Counted from the stretch's first letter, positions 20,801-32,139 are shown. The stretch is 64,000 bases of DNA from Mytilus galloprovincialis (GCF_965363235.1 NC_134838.1:15346441-15410440), one strand, 5' to 3'. A program made the numbers and translations. Notes: generated from the sequence alone by a model not told the origin.

Positions 20801-23764
20801 GTTTTCTTTCTTAAATATTACATATTAGTGATCTTTCTGTGTAGAATATTTATAAAAGTATAAAAGTATAAACTGAAGCTAGAAAAAAGTACGGTGACCG
20901 ACTACTTTTAATATATAATTGAAGATATTACTTAACGTTGGGAAAAAGTAAAATCACAAATCTCCGAGGAAAATTCAAAACGGAAAGTCCGAATTCAAAT
21001 GGCAAAATCAAAAGCTCAAACACATCAAACGAATAGATAACAACTGTCATTTTCCTGACTTGGTACGGGCATTTTCTTATGTCGACAATGGTGGATTAAA
21101 CCTGGTTTTATAGCTAGCTAAACCTCACACTTGTATGACAGCCGCATTAAATTCCATTATATTTGAAAGGACATGGTTTATGAATGTTAAACCAGACATG
21201 GAATATTTGTAGTTTATAATCTCAACCTCTGTAGGCCCCCGTTATTCTCGTTTTGTTAAGTTAAGTTGTAAGGTTCACCGGCAATTATGTTGTGTAGTGA
21301 CCTCTGAAATTTTAACAAGCGGAATTCCAACAGTTTACATATATTAATGCCTTATCTTGATCAAAATATATATGTATAATTATGTAATTTGCTTTAGTTG
21401 TCGTTACACTCCCAATTATGCCTCTACTGAACCCTTGATCGAATAAGGAAAAAGAAACTATGTGGTAAATTTAGGTTTACAGTGTGAATGTGCAATTGCT
21501 GTAAAACATTTAGCCGTGAAGTTCTATTTAGAAACAGTTAATCAAACTAGTTCTGAATTGACAACTGTACAGAAAAAGCCTCCATTTGAAAATGATTTTG
21601 ATTCGAAAATTTAAAAATATAAAACAAGAGTAATATAGAGTTAAAAACAATGTTTTCTTATCTTCATCAAACAGTTCTATTGTATAAATATTTCTGGACT
21701 ATCTTGTCAATCTGCTGAAATACAAACTTATGGACAATTGGTTTACATATAAATAAATATAAGAAGATGTGGTATCAGTGCCAATGAGACAACTCTCCAT
21801 CCAAGTAACAATTTATAAAAGTAAACCATTATAGATCAAGGTACAGTCTTCAATATGGTTCCTTGGCTCACACCGAACAGCAAGCTATAAAGGGCCCCCA
21901 AAATTACTGTTGTAAAACCATTCAAACCGGAAAACCAATGGTCTAATCTATATGAAATCACACAAACAAACGACAACCACTGACCAACAGGTTCCTGACC
22001 TATAGGAAAAGGTGCAAACAAATGCAGCGGGTTTACACGTTGTATGATTATCTATTTCATGTACTAGTATCCAGGATAAACAGTGCCGATGAACAAATGT
22101 TTATGACGCTTAAAAATACAACGTGTTGGAGTAAAACAATCCATTGATCCCGAACAGTTTGCCTTCTGGGAGGGGGGTTGTAACGTTATAAAAGTAAAAA
22201 AACTGTACATTTTCATATAAATCATTCTGGTCCACAGGCAACTATATATGTGATAGTAATGTGCATAATGCTTTGCTACAAAAGCAGATTATAAGTAATA
22301 CTGATGTATCCGATGCATGTTTGACCAAGTAGTTAGGAGGAAAGTATTACAACGTATGAGATCATAGTGCCATTGAAAAACATTCTTTAAAACCAGACTT
22401 CATAAAAATGAAGAAAAAAAAATAATTGATTTTTATTCGTTTAAATGAAAGTGGTAAATAGTTTATACATATTTAAGACGAAGCACAAATTAATAAATAC
22501 CACAGGTTATTTTTTAAACAATTCGGATGGGACAAGAAATGTAGTCTATCAGTGCAAAAAAACGTATGTTGGAATATGGGAAAATTTGTTGCAAGGTTCT
22601 TTAACGTACATAGAAATTTTGTGAATCTAGGTATATGAATGGGGATTCGACTATGACAACTTCATTTTTACAGCAGTGGTGGCAGCGTTTTTCACCATCC
22701 CGAACAGCCTAACCTACAACAAGGTTGGTAATGGCTCTGAACGAGCTTTCAGTAGCTCAAGAAATATGATATGTGCTTTGTGTCTTTTGTGTTTTGTTAA
22801 GGTTTTCTTGCGCATTGTAGCAATCTGATAAAGCCCCTTTCGACTGATTTTTATTGTTTGTTCTGATGTTAACTGTTACAATCCTGTTCCAGGTAGGAGC
22901 CAGTAAACATGTTTAGCCCACCACATTCTGTGTCTCCCTGTATGGAGTCAGGGGCCTATTATGCAGTGGTTGTCGTTTTTTGCTTTTTAAACATCATATT
23001 TGTTTTTTGTCAAATGTTTTGTTTTGTACATAAATCAGGCCGTTATTAGTTTTCTCGTTTGAGCATTTCAGGGTCTTTTATAGTCACTGTGTGTATAGAG
23101 TTTTGTTCATTGTTGAAGGCCGTATGATGATATACAGATGTTAATTTATACATCATTTGGTCTCAAGTAGAAAGTTGTCTCATTGGCAATCAAACCATAT
23201 CTTCTCATTTTTATATCGATATATTATTCTTTTGTTACTGTCTTTTTGACGTTTATCCATGCCCATTCTTATTTATGTTGATGACATTTGTGATATACCT
23301 CTGGTATGAAATTAGAATTGAGAATGGAAATGGGGAATATGTCAAAGAGACAACAACCTGACCAAAGAGCAGATAACAGCCGAAGTATTTACAGTGTCAT
23401 GAGGATTGTGTGAATGCATTTTGGTGTATACATATAATGATCATTATATAATTGCAAATAGAGATACCACATGACATAATTACACAGAAGATAGTTCATA
23501 ATTTTATTTACAATAATCATAACTTACCACATCCTTGTAATTGGGTTCACCTTCACATTTGTTGTAGAAAAGTATAAGCCTTGTTTTCATATCTTCTATT
23601 TCGTCAAGACCGCCTAAATCTATACCCATCGTGTCAGCAATTTCAAAAATATCGCCATAGTCGTCTGCCCCTTCAATGCTCTCGCGCGAAATAGCAAATG
23701 TCTGCGCTCTCTCTGGTCCAGGTCTATACGTTTTGGTATTGTCATCATCCGGTGCCAAAGCCAT
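2853..23764 (-). CDS. Gene 1: dynamin-like GTPase fused to a pseudokinase (DSTYK-like architecture), 8 coding exons, 1234 aa
   Basis: Coding exons on the minus strand, in transcript order: 23528-23764, 14979-15231, 13237-13526, 12496-12642, 11742-12079, 9723-10982, 5223-5454, 2853-3800. All introns are GT-AG, with phases 0,1,0,0,2,2,0, and the frame stays open to the stop at 2853. Domains: N-terminal acidic helical module (about 25-79); helical segment (80-160); GTPase with P-loop G164-ETSAGKS, G2 Thr in a C-T-S-V-I-T context, G3 D267-SPG and G4 N342-FWD; helical stalk (about 423-800); kinase fold (about 800-1050); Ser/Arg-rich, probably disordered tail (about 1055-1234). The kinase fold keeps an alpha-C Glu (E837), an APE-like SPE (955-957) and D-x-Y-A-F-G (969-974). 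It lacks the VAIK lysine (R823), HRD (H910-M-E) and DFG (G930-A-C), so it should be a pseudokinase. The start is ATG at 23764; the exon is preceded by an acceptor-like site at 23783, suggesting a 5' untranslated exon. Gene 2 is a paralogue in the same orientation. Function is inferred from domains only. Confidence 0.88.
5658..5720 (+). repeat. Two-copy 32-bp tandem repeat in intron 6 of gene 1
   Basis: A unit containing AGAATTTTGGAATTCCCGTA is present twice in a row, directly upstream of the retroelement-like open frame at 5797. It may belong to that element's leader. Confidence 0.6.
5797..6366 (+). mobile_element. Retroelement-derived ORF fragment inside intron 6 of gene 1 (possibly DIRS / tyrosine-recombinase type)
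   Basis: This open frame of 189 codons is antisense to gene 1 in its intron. The N-terminal half is very basic and Lys/Arg/Gln/Gly-rich (nucleic-acid-binding character). The middle carries V-P-F-K-I-K-E-K-I-W-E-G-K-F-I-E-L, a pattern I associate with the first ORF of tyrosine-recombinase retroelements in invertebrates, then a proline-rich end. Its composition is less AT-rich than its surroundings. No reverse transcriptase or recombinase follows, so it is a partial, old element. Family assignment is tentative. Confidence 0.45.
7152..8421. mobile_element. Non-autonomous hAT-type element, 1270 bp, with 8-bp target duplication
   Basis: The left end begins CAGACTTGGGGTCAATTAC; the reverse complement of the right end begins CAGGGATGGGGTAATTA. 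Both are hAT-like CAG ends with imperfect inverted repeats. The 8-bp sequence GTTATTAG flanks it on both sides (7144-7151 and 8422-8429), the size typical of hAT. Subterminal regions are packed with ATGTAATTAATTAAATTAC-like motifs, as expected for transposase-binding clusters. No transposase frame lies inside. It sits in intron 6 of gene 1. Confidence 0.85.
8440..9600 (+). other. Promoter-like sequence followed by a 25-bp repeat array (possible old LTR-like fossil)
   Basis: A TATA-like GAGTATAAATAG near 8490 is followed by a region with about a dozen imperfect 24-27-bp units of the form CATTTAGGTTTCAGMCCGTT (8838-9085, resuming 9328-9382). The array is split by a minus-strand family D copy (9135-9330), which inserted later. 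The TATA-plus-leader layout suggests an old LTR-like fragment, but I see no paired copy and no coding part. Treated as a fossil of uncertain class. Confidence 0.35.
9135..9330 (-). repeat. Interspersed repeat family D, inserted in the 25-bp array
   Basis: Reverse-complement match to 683-880 along most of its length, including the CGTCACTGATGAGTCTTATG core and AATGCTCTTCAACTT. The array units resume directly after it, so it is younger than the array. Confidence 0.75.
11498..11670. repeat. ATTCGTGG-rich palindromic repeat in intron 5 of gene 1
   Basis: Repeated TTCGTGG motifs are present, with opposed ends: left TTATTTTCGTGAGTACC, right GTACCCACGAAATCCACG. It looks like a short foldback MITE-type repeat. 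No target duplication identified. Confidence 0.5.
12743..13206. repeat. Duplicated about 115-bp segment in intron 3 of gene 1
   Basis: 12743-12858 and 13087-13206 share TTGTTTCCC, AGTTAAAAC, AGTAAAATATA, ACTATAACAAGAA and CAGTTATAAT in the same order, with moderate divergence. About 230 bp separates the two copies. Confidence 0.6.
13570..13725. mobile_element. Foldback MITE, about 156 bp, in intron 2 of gene 1
   Basis: Outer ends ATTCTTACAT / ATGTAAGAAT are inverted. Inside is a long stem in which TATCGGATTTATCCAAT pairs with ATTGGATAAATCCGATA, and TTTTAAAGTCC with GGACTTTAAAA. The whole would fold into a hairpin of roughly 50 bp. No coding capacity. Confidence 0.7.
13809..13954. mobile_element. 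Short MITE, 146 bp, with about 34-bp inverted ends, in intron 2 of gene 1
   Basis: Left end CAGGGTCGAGTTCAATATCG and its GTAGCAGCTACGTAG continuation are mirrored at the right end, with few mismatches. CAG...CTG ends hint at a hAT-like mover, but I do not see a clean 8-bp target duplication. Confidence 0.7.
14376..14646 (+). repeat. SINE-like family A copy in intron 2 of gene 1
   Basis: Starts AAAATTGAGAATGGAAATGG, continues GGAATGTGTCAAAGAGACAA and ends near GGCGCAAAAATGCG. Matched along its length by 20180-20455 and in part at 23314, 43288, 46563 and 54348. I recall this as a very common mussel repeat. Confidence 0.75.
19207..19385 (+). repeat. SINE-like family B copy
   Basis: AAGAAGATGTGGTATGAGTG, CTTCAACATGAAGCCTTGG and AGCAAGCTATAAATGGC match the copies at 21758 and 60353, though a piece is missing here. 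Confidence 0.65.
20180..20455 (+). repeat. SINE-like family A copy, inserted after the intron 1 duplication
   Basis: Full-length match to 14376-14646. It interrupts copy 2 of the local triplication between TTATAGATAGCTAAT and the AAACCTC-TCTTGTA continuation, which are adjacent in copies 1 and 3. Confidence 0.75.
21758..22035 (+). repeat. SINE-like family B copy
   Basis: Contains AAGAAGATGTGGTATCAGTG, CCAATGAGACAACTCTCCAT, the CGAACAGCAAGCTATAAAGG block and a tail like the GGCGCAAAAATGCGG end of family A. Best-preserved copy in the window together with 60353-60536. Confidence 0.7.
22690..23215 (-). repeat. Interspersed repeat tail (family C) in intron 1 of gene 1
   Basis: The 23035-23215 part, read on the minus strand, contains GCCAATGAGACAACTTTCTA, TTGAGACCAAATGA and CGGCCTTCAACAATGA. 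This is shared with 54040-54158 on the plus strand. The adjoining 22690-23030 looks like the rest of the same mussel repeat, but I have no second copy here to prove it. Confidence 0.5.
23314..23380 (+). repeat. SINE-like family A fragment
   Basis: AATTGAGAATGGAAATGGGG and AAAGAGACAACAACCTGACC are present; the rest of the family is missing. Confidence 0.65.
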
Positions 23765-24597
23765 TTTCCCTTCTTAATTTGTCTAAAGGAAATAAAGAAA
23801 ATCCATATACATACTAGACACCCATCTTTAGTTGTATGACGACATTTTTAAAGTTCCGGGTATCGTCAAGTTTTGTGTATAGAATGTTTAAATCTTTATG
23901 CATGGTGGTTCACAAAGACGTTTGGTTTACAATTTCAAGTTTGTATTGTTGACAATTATATTATGCAAATATACCGTAGTGGCTCATTATATTTGAAGAC
24001 ACACATCAAGTTTATTGAATATACACACCTACATAGATTTTGATCACTTCCTAGTATTGATAGTTCTTCGGATTTATTTTACAGTCACCATAAATGAATA
24101 ATTTTAACGAAAATAATTGCTGATATTTCATGACAGGGCAGAAGTTACCTAATTACTGCACATGTTTAATTGTGAATTTTATTTCAAACAAAATTATTTA
24201 AATGGCTTCTACACATGATATTTAAGAATATGATAACGTTGTCTCGTCTTTAAAAATGGTTCCATTTCGTCCTTGTAAACGACGAATAAAGAGATCTGTA
24301 TAGATTTGGCGATTGTTTGTGTTTTACATGTATTTGTTTTGACGGCCAAGGCATTTTATGAAGCATATAAGGCGATTAAAATCAACTGCTACAAAATTCT
24401 TCCACTTAGGAGAATCCATCGCTAAATTTTGGATTTTTAAACATTATTTGATTATAATTTGTTGTTTGTTGTTTAAAAACTGCATATAATTTTGAAAACA
24501 ATAATCTAGTTAACAAGTTTATTATCAAAATAGACAGTACAAAAGACTACACATTTTATTTAGAGATCTAAATCCTGATAAATTGAAAAAGACATAC

Positions 24598-24700
24598 CTT
24601 AATAAGTGAAGAGTTATGAAAATTGGCTTGAAATATTCCAAGAAGGTTAGCAAATATACCGCTTTCGGAAAAGATTCTATCGATCCTAAATTAAAAATCC
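24598..24700 (-). other. Candidate non-coding first exon of gene 1
   Basis: Read on the minus strand, TATTAAG|GTATGT gives a good donor with the exon ending at 24598. The gene 1 start exon is preceded by a pyrimidine-rich tract and TTTAG acceptor (exon edge at 23782), 18 bases before the ATG. Joining them would give an 815-bp 5' UTR intron (23783-24597). The upstream edge near 24700 is a guess; no clear TATA box is visible. Transcript data would decide. Confidence 0.35.
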
Positions 24701-25025
24701 GTAAAATCAGGTCTTAGTTATGACATGAAATTTAAAACATAGTGACATAACAATAAACATTCATAAAATCGAAATTCCAAGAACACTGACAACAAAGAAA
24801 ACAAAACGAAATCAATGGTTGAACGAATTCATGGCTTTTAACAAGCAATATCCTTGAACGAGATGAGTAACAACGGGGTTTATGGCGCGTATCTTCTCAC
24901 TTTTATGGACTGATTTAAAATTTACGAGACAGAACCAAAGACAAAGCAAAGACTACAGGTGTAGAAGAATCTATGAGACGCAATGAACCCAACACCAACA
25001 ACCACTCATATCAATAAACCCCCAG

Positions 25026-25128
25026 TAAATAAACTCATCATAGATACCAGGACTAAATATGTATAATCGCCAGACGCGCGTTTCGTCTACAAAAGACTCA
25101 TCAGTGACGCTCGAATCCAAAAAAGTTA
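25026..25128 (+). repeat. Interspersed repeat family D fragment
   Basis: ATAAACTCATCATAGATACC, CAGACGCGCGTTTCGTCTAC and ACTCATCAGTGACGCTCGAA match the copies at 683, 47460 and 56996. Confidence 0.75.
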
Positions 25129-26617
25129 AATTAGACCGTTGTCGTTTCATTCCCTTATTTTCCCGTCGATTTCAAGATTAACCATTTATCAAAATCTTTT
25201 CTGTTATGAAACGGTATGGCATTTAACGTAATGTAGTGGACAACCAGTCACCGCGATCATTATCAATCTGTTACGCATCTAAGATACATGGCTTATCATT
25301 TACTCATGATATATCAAATACCTTTCTTATTTGTAGACGAAGACGAGCGCCTCATGGTTCGTCTACATGAGATTAACCAGTATCCCTCAATAACCTAAAA
25401 GTAGTGCAATTTCGGTGAACACATTTGAATATTGAACACTGACAACACACGATTCCTGATAATTGCTGCACAGTTTTCTTAGAATTGGCCGGTTTCTTTA
25501 GCTTTATTTAAAAGAAGTCGACATCAAAAAGGGTTAAAATAAAATGTAGGGACATGATGCATGGTATATTGTGTACATAAATATGAACACATAACTTCTT
25601 TTGAAACTAAACTATGGGGTAGGTATAATCAGCTGGATTTTCTCAACGTTATTTAAGAGTTGCCGAGGGATAATACTTTTTTCACATGCACGTGTTTATG
25701 TTTTAAACAGTTGAATGTAAGTCTCAGAGGTTTTCAACGAATTTGTATCTTTGTACATTCTGATAATACTAGAAGATATACTGAAAATGAAAATCTTCAT
25801 TCTAACTCTTTATATAAAATTATTTGAAACCAATTATATATTTACCTTACAAGAAATTAATCAATCTAAACAAAATGCCTTATTCCATGATATAACACAT
25901 TTAACGTATAGGGCTACACAAAAAAATGCATATCCAACCATTCCAATGTATTGTGACAAATGTTAGTATGGCTTGCATGCTTTCTTTCAATTGACTTTCA
26001 AATTAATATATATTGCCAAGCATAACGTTAAGCTTATGTAGATACAAACAAACGGCTCTTTGTCAATAAAGTATTATTTAGCATTTCTGTCATTTTTTTT
26101 TTTATTTTTGTTTAATTCTTATTTTATTTTCTCTTAAACAGATTATTGAAACTGATACCAACATCGTGAATATTAAGGACCTTCTATAAATTATAGCTAA
26201 CGCTGGCAGGTACAGTAAGTTAAGACCTTATATTTAAAATGCCTTATAAATGTATTTGAACGTCTCGTTTTTCGTTGTAACAAAATACGTTATAAATCAT
26301 ACTTGATAATACATTATCGGGTACGTCCACACTGAATATATTCATGTTGATATAAGAAGGGAACATTTCTTTGATATTTTTTCACAATGAAATGCACTAC
26401 AAAATTGATTAAAATTTTAGTGATAAATGAGAGGCCAACTGAGATACAAACTGATAGGTCGAAAATTAACTGACAAAGTCATATCATAAAAGGAAAAAAA
26501 AGACTAAAAGACAAACAACAGGATACAAAACACAACATAGAAAACTACAGACTGAGCAACACGAACCCCGTCTTAGACCGGTTGTAATATCAGGTGCTTT
26601 AGAAGACACCTGCTGAT

Positions 26618-27775
26618 TTTTTCTATTATCTAAATTCGTCATCAACTAGAATATAATATATACACTAGGACACATTTAAATGTGATACACATCAATCGTA
26701 CGATCAGTATAATAGCTTCTTGGAACACGTCAATAAAAAATACCAGCTGACTTAAAATAGAGAAGTGATATAACAGGTGTGTATAGGAGATTTCCAGTGT
26801 TCCGAAACGGTTTTGAATCAAAGCTATGCTGATACACATAATCAGTATTTCAGAAGTCTACTCTAGCACATGTGAATTGTTAAAATAAGCCAACGTTGAA
26901 CACCAATTGCACAGGATTGGATGTCCATCCGTAGAACTAATTCAGCATACAATGATTGTACAATGTTGATATATTAATGCAATTTTACTGAGTGTTCCTT
27001 TTTCCCTATTGATCCATACATCTACCTATCATAGTTGACCCCTCTCATCTACTGAAGAAAGACTTGTTTCATACGAGATGTCGTGTGGGATACAGGATAC
27101 ATTAACCTTCTGTAGCGCCTAATGAAATTCACAGTTAGGTATGGGAGTTCACAATATGATAAGCCTAAAGTTATATGAATTTCGTTGAACACTAAGTTTC
27201 TATATCTATCCATAATGTCTGTTTTTCAGAAAGCTAAATACAATTTTACTGTCATAACAGAAAAACTATTATAAATGGGACATTTTCTTTTATAACTTTG
27301 TTGTATCTTTCCTATTATATAAATACGTCATCAACATGACTATATGTAAAGGCAACAGTAGTTTACCGCTGTTCGAAATTCATAAATCGATAGAGAAAAA
27401 AACAAATCCGAGTTACAGACTAAAACTGAGGAAAACGCATCAAATAAAAGAGAATTACGACACAACAGAAACACAAAATTAAAATGTATATCAGGATACA
27501 TTTAAATGTGATACACATCAATCGTAAGATCAGTATAACTATGAATAAGCGGAAATTGTATACCAACACAAAAAAAAAAAAACTTTACCATGATTACAAT
27601 ATGGCATGATAACCGAAGAATGTTTGTCCAACTTTATTTAATTAAGAAACTAAAACACCAGTATTGCATAGATATTTAAAAATATGTTTCTTGGAACTCT
27701 TTTTTTGTGACGTCAATGAAAAATACTTGCTGGCTTAAAATAGAGAAGTTATATAAGAGGTGTGTGCAAGGCATG
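26618..27775. repeat. Duplicated intergenic segment, second copy expanded
   Basis: 26618-26790 and 27305-27775 share CATTTAAATGTGATACACAT, CAATCGTA-GATCAGTATAA, and a block ending GGCTTAAAATAGAGAAGT-ATATAA-AGGTGTGT. In the second copy about 130 extra bases split the blocks. No gene nearby. Moderate divergence suggests an old event. Confidence 0.6.
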
Positions 27776-30700
27776 ATATGCTATGGTTTTTATTTCAAAT
27801 ATTAGGGACTAAGAATGTTAGATGAATGATCTGATATGACAGAAACGAAAGAAGATCCTCTTGCTTTATAAAAAAAAGTCAAAAGTTCATCTAGCTTTTA
27901 GTTATGATGCTACCCATATATATACGAACATCCTGTCCGAAGGTAAATACACTAATAATATGAAAACCAACCATGTACACGATATCTTGGAAACCTGATT
28001 GTAGGTAGCTGACCATCGGAAATTTTGAAAGGTCCATAATTAATCTAAGATAAAATACCGATCCTTCGATGGTGAATTACCACAGCTGATAAAATGACGT
28101 ATCATGTTTCTAATTTTGTAACTCACGGTAGAATTAAACAAATAAATTAGAAATCTATAAATTGATAGAAAAAAACTAGAGAAAAAAAATAGCAAAATGT
28201 TTTGAATAAGATACTTTGATGGCTGTTATCTTTCAAAGATGAAACCGAAGTTGCAATATTCTGAAAATGAATGTTAACAGTTAGCTATTTCGCTTCTGAT
28301 CTGTTCGTTGACCAATGGAGACTTTCTTGCGAGAACACATATTTATCGTATAAAACCCGAAAAGAACTATTTACCATTAATTTCAAGACATATTCAGTGT
28401 GGAATCCCTGTTTTGACGATAGTTCGTATTTTCTCATAAAAAAACTGTAAAAATTATGCTTCATCAAACACGCGATGTAGCCATTGTAGAGAATTATTCG
28501 GGTTATCTTTACAAAAAAGCAATATATTTTGATATCTTTCGAAATTTGTTGACATGCAAATAGATTGTGATGTCTCTGAGCAATAAGTAATAAAAAGTGC
28601 CTATCTAAACTTAACACCTTTTTGACTCTAAGTGATAGAACATATGATATTAATTTGATATGATTTTCAAGATGGAAAGCGAGGGTAGTGGAAACCAGTG
28701 GAATGATCCAGAATTTGTATTTCAAAGAACTACGGGATTGGCAATGATCTATTCAAAACTGATGCTATGTTTAGCAAATTTTATCTTTTTCTGAATCATT
28801 GATGATGTGACACAAATGACAATAATACATGTTAACAGAAAAAGAAGCTGTCTTACATATTTGTCTTTGATCTGATTACGCAGGAGATTGATAAACTATT
28901 TATAGTTATTGTTTCAACAGGAAAATGAAAATGTATCCAAATTTTCTTTACGATTACCTTGTTATCTATAAATAATTTAATTTTGGATGTAACGCGTCTT
29001 CTGATTGGCTGACGTTATTTTGTTATGAGCCCATAGACATAATTTAGTCATGTGACCGTGACGTCATCAACGTTTTTTCATGGTTTTCTACGGTTTAAAA
29101 TGGAATTTAGAATTAAATTATAAGAATGACTGCAATATTTTTTCTGTCTATTCGAAATAACATAAAAAATGTGGTGCACACTGTTAAATAACCTGCTACG
29201 CGCGTCATTCCTTAAATACAAAAAAGAATTTTGCATATGTGGGTTTTTAATTTTTTCAACTGGATTTATTTCTTTATTTAGTGTTAATTTTAGAGGTTGC
29301 AGGTAGATTTAAAAATACAACTGGCGAAATATTTATGCAATGTTTTGAATTTAGTCCATAAAAGTCAATAGTCGTTAATCTTAGCTCAGTTTTTCGTGTT
29401 GTTTGAGTATAATTAATTATTAGTCAAAGATTCATGTGTTGGTTTTAAGATACTTTTTTTGAAAAGGTTATATTGATGTCACGCCGACACTGCATTTCTG
29501 AATTAAATTATACGTGTTACAAGTTAATGTCCTTGAAATTATTTCAAGGGTATAATAGGATTTAAAATCTAAATTTTAAATCAGTTATCGGTATAGTGTG
29601 TGATAACATTGTGTGAGGGAATTCGACGTTTGATGTACCACTGTTCACTCCAGTGCAATTTATGACAATACCACTGCATCAATCAGAATTATTTTTTTGC
29701 AGTATTTTAAGAAATGATTTTGCTTTGTTGTCGCGTATTATTTGTGAAACATTCAATGTTTTAAAAAGGCGAATTTTCTTTATAAAGTCAATGATTATGT
29801 TGACTTTTGAAGTCCAAACTTTCTACAGCCTTAAATACGCTAATGAAAGATCCAAAAACTATACCAATACATAGCGACATGTTTATGAAATTATAACAAA
29901 TCTATTGGTTAACAAATTTTTACTCGTTATTGCAAAATAATGAACTTAATATATCTGACATTTTCTCCCTACCCAGTTTACCCCTATACATTTTTATGAT
30001 GTGGACTGGTCATTGTTATTGAATGGTAGGCAATTTGATTGGATTAAGTTGTTATTAGTTTACCTTCAAACTTGTTAATGCTTTTCATACATGACTATTG
30101 ATTAATTAGAACGTGCATGAAATTGTACGGTAACTAAAATGACCTTCAAACTGGACACTGGACGAGTCAATATTATGTTTTATCAATGAAAGTTAACTAA
30201 GGTATGAAAGGTAAGAATTGCCACTTATTCGATTTTCACAAAATTTTCGGAATATACAGTTGAAAGGTTATGTTTTAAAAGCCTATAGTGAAGAGCAAAG
30301 AGAAAGTTTACAAATAATACGTTTTGTTCCATTAAACAAGTCATTTTCGTAAGAGAAATACCGAAATATATTTTACACACGACTACGGCAGGTAAAATTA
30401 TTATTTATCATAATAAAAAAAAACATTTTTCAGTCTCATTGGAATATGTTGATTACAATTAATCCCAAACTTAAGAAGTAAGTAACTAAAGTCAAAATAT
30501 GTCCGATCTGCCTATTTCTGCACATCAAAAGTCAATACGATCGTTTTAAAGTCAATTTCGTCTACCTCACAAAATCTTGTTAGGCACTATAGTGCTCATA
30601 CCACTGTCCGTCGTTATACTACTTCGTCAAGTAATAGTATTTGGTCTCTAGTTGGATTATCGATCTTTGCAAGTGATTGATTTACCCATAATCCTCCTTT

Positions 30701-31270
30701 TGACGTCGACATTTAGGAAAAGCAGACGCATTTTTAGCCATAGATTTATCTTCTAAAACCCGCCCACCCTCCCTTAAATTAGTAGAATGCAATTCCTACG
30801 GAAGATACTGCTGTTTGGTTTTGTTTGTTTATTTCAGAATTGTATTGTCTATATCAATTAAACCATCACTCAATGTGGAAAGATGTACAAAAGTTTTAAT
30901 GACGAGACGGTCATTCAAGAAAAAAGACGAATCCTGGACGAGGAGTGGACTTACATGCATATAGAAATTGAATGGATAACTTGGAAAGAAATTTATTACA
31001 TTCAAACATGTAAACTTTGCGTTGGTAGCGATAACTTCTGATATCCAGGGTTAGTCGCTTGATTTATGGCAGATTTCGCTGCGCTTAGATAACATATTTG
31101 CAGTTTACAGACTTATTGTAATCGTATGATAGCATTAGCCTCTGATTTCCAGGGTTAATAGCTTATCTTGAACTTCCCCTTTTCATATATGGTCTGCCAC
31201 CTAAAACATATTCGGCGATCATCATATAACATTTTCAAAGACACATATGCATTTTTATCAGTTAATTTTA
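27776..31270. other. Intergenic stretch with no supported gene
   Basis: AT-rich DNA. An open frame at 28285-28725 (minus) has no domain, no splice support and no favourable composition. The CpG-containing stretch around 28985-29215 resembles repeat DNA I associate with mussels, but has no second copy in this window. Confidence 0.4.
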
Positions 31271-31283
31271 GTTCATACAGCTA

Positions 31284-31410
31284 CATGTATCACAAATTGC
31301 ATTTCATATAATAGTACATATATCATATCACAAATTGCAATTCATATAATAGTACATATATCATATCACAAATTGCATTTCATATAAAAGTACATGTATC
31401 ATATCTGTTA
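31284..31410 (+). repeat. Tandem repeat, about 46-bp unit, nearly three copies
   Basis: The unit contains ATCACAAATTGCATTTCATA followed by TAATAGTACATATATCAT. Copies are nearly identical, so the array is young. Confidence 0.8.
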
Positions 31411-32139
31411 ATAAATGCTGTGGCCATTTCCTGCCAATAACAATCTTGTTATTTTTTTATGAGCATCTAAGATAATTGATAATGCCTCCTTATGTAGTGT
31501 TTAAATTGTATACGAGTTACATTTAAATTTGTATAATAATTACATAGTTCGAAGAGACATCTAAAAATGCAGTTTTTGTATCACAGATCATCAAGACAGT
31601 ATCATGTTTCCTCGGGTTTTTCCCTTTTCTTTGTTGTCTATTCAATAATTGTGCACTATTCAAAAGCACCATTGTCACAATGGAGGAATGTTTCGTCAAT
31701 TTTAATATAACTTCTTTGTACAAATACTGCTTAGGTGTGTATCTATCCGATACATTTTAAAGGTCATTTTTAAAACTGAGAGATGCGTTCTCGGAAGAAT
31801 TTAGAGTTTAAGTATTATCTCATGTTTATCTTTCGTCATTTAAAAAAAAATTAACACATTTTTAGCATGCAAAACACAATTTTCATAACATTAAAATATT
31901 AAAACCGTGATAAGGAAGAGATACAATGTACAAAATCTACTTGCAAAGATTTTAAAATGGAACTTTTCTTAGCTGACCGTAAAGAAAGAAACTAGAAGTA
32001 AATTTGCATACCATCACATTGGTCTTTTAAACTTATAAGGTAGCTTAATTGTACTCTAAGATTTTTGAGTTCCTGACAAAAAATATTTGAAAGATAACTA
32101 AATTGAATGATAATTAAAAAGAAAAATACAAACTGAACT

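Larger units (their letters stand above)
17970..21170. repeat. Local triplication within intron 1 of gene 1
   Basis: Three diverged tandem copies run in the same order: about 17970-18990, 19053-20690 and a shorter one 20937-21170. Shared markers include ACACAACMTATAAAATAAGACC, ATGCCGAACCAACT, CCTGACTTGGTACAGG, and CAATCTCAAAATGATATTTT followed by TTGTAATAACAAAT. Copy 2 carries a family A SINE-like insertion that copies 1 and 3 lack, and a family B piece near 19.2 kb. Confidence 0.75.
15232..23527 (-). other. Intron 1 of gene 1 (8.3 kb), repeat-filled
   Basis: It separates the N-terminal module exon from exon 2. It holds no convincing coding sequence. The right half contains a local triplication (about 17.97-21.17 kb), SINE-like copies near 19.2, 20.2, 21.8 and 23.3 kb, and a repeat tail at about 22.7-23.2 kb. 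15240-17960 is AT-rich with only chance open frames and nothing I recognise. Confidence 0.8.

Noticed and set aside
28285-28725. 146-codon minus-strand frame
   Set aside because: AT-rich, no domain, no splice or neighbouring support; consistent with chance.
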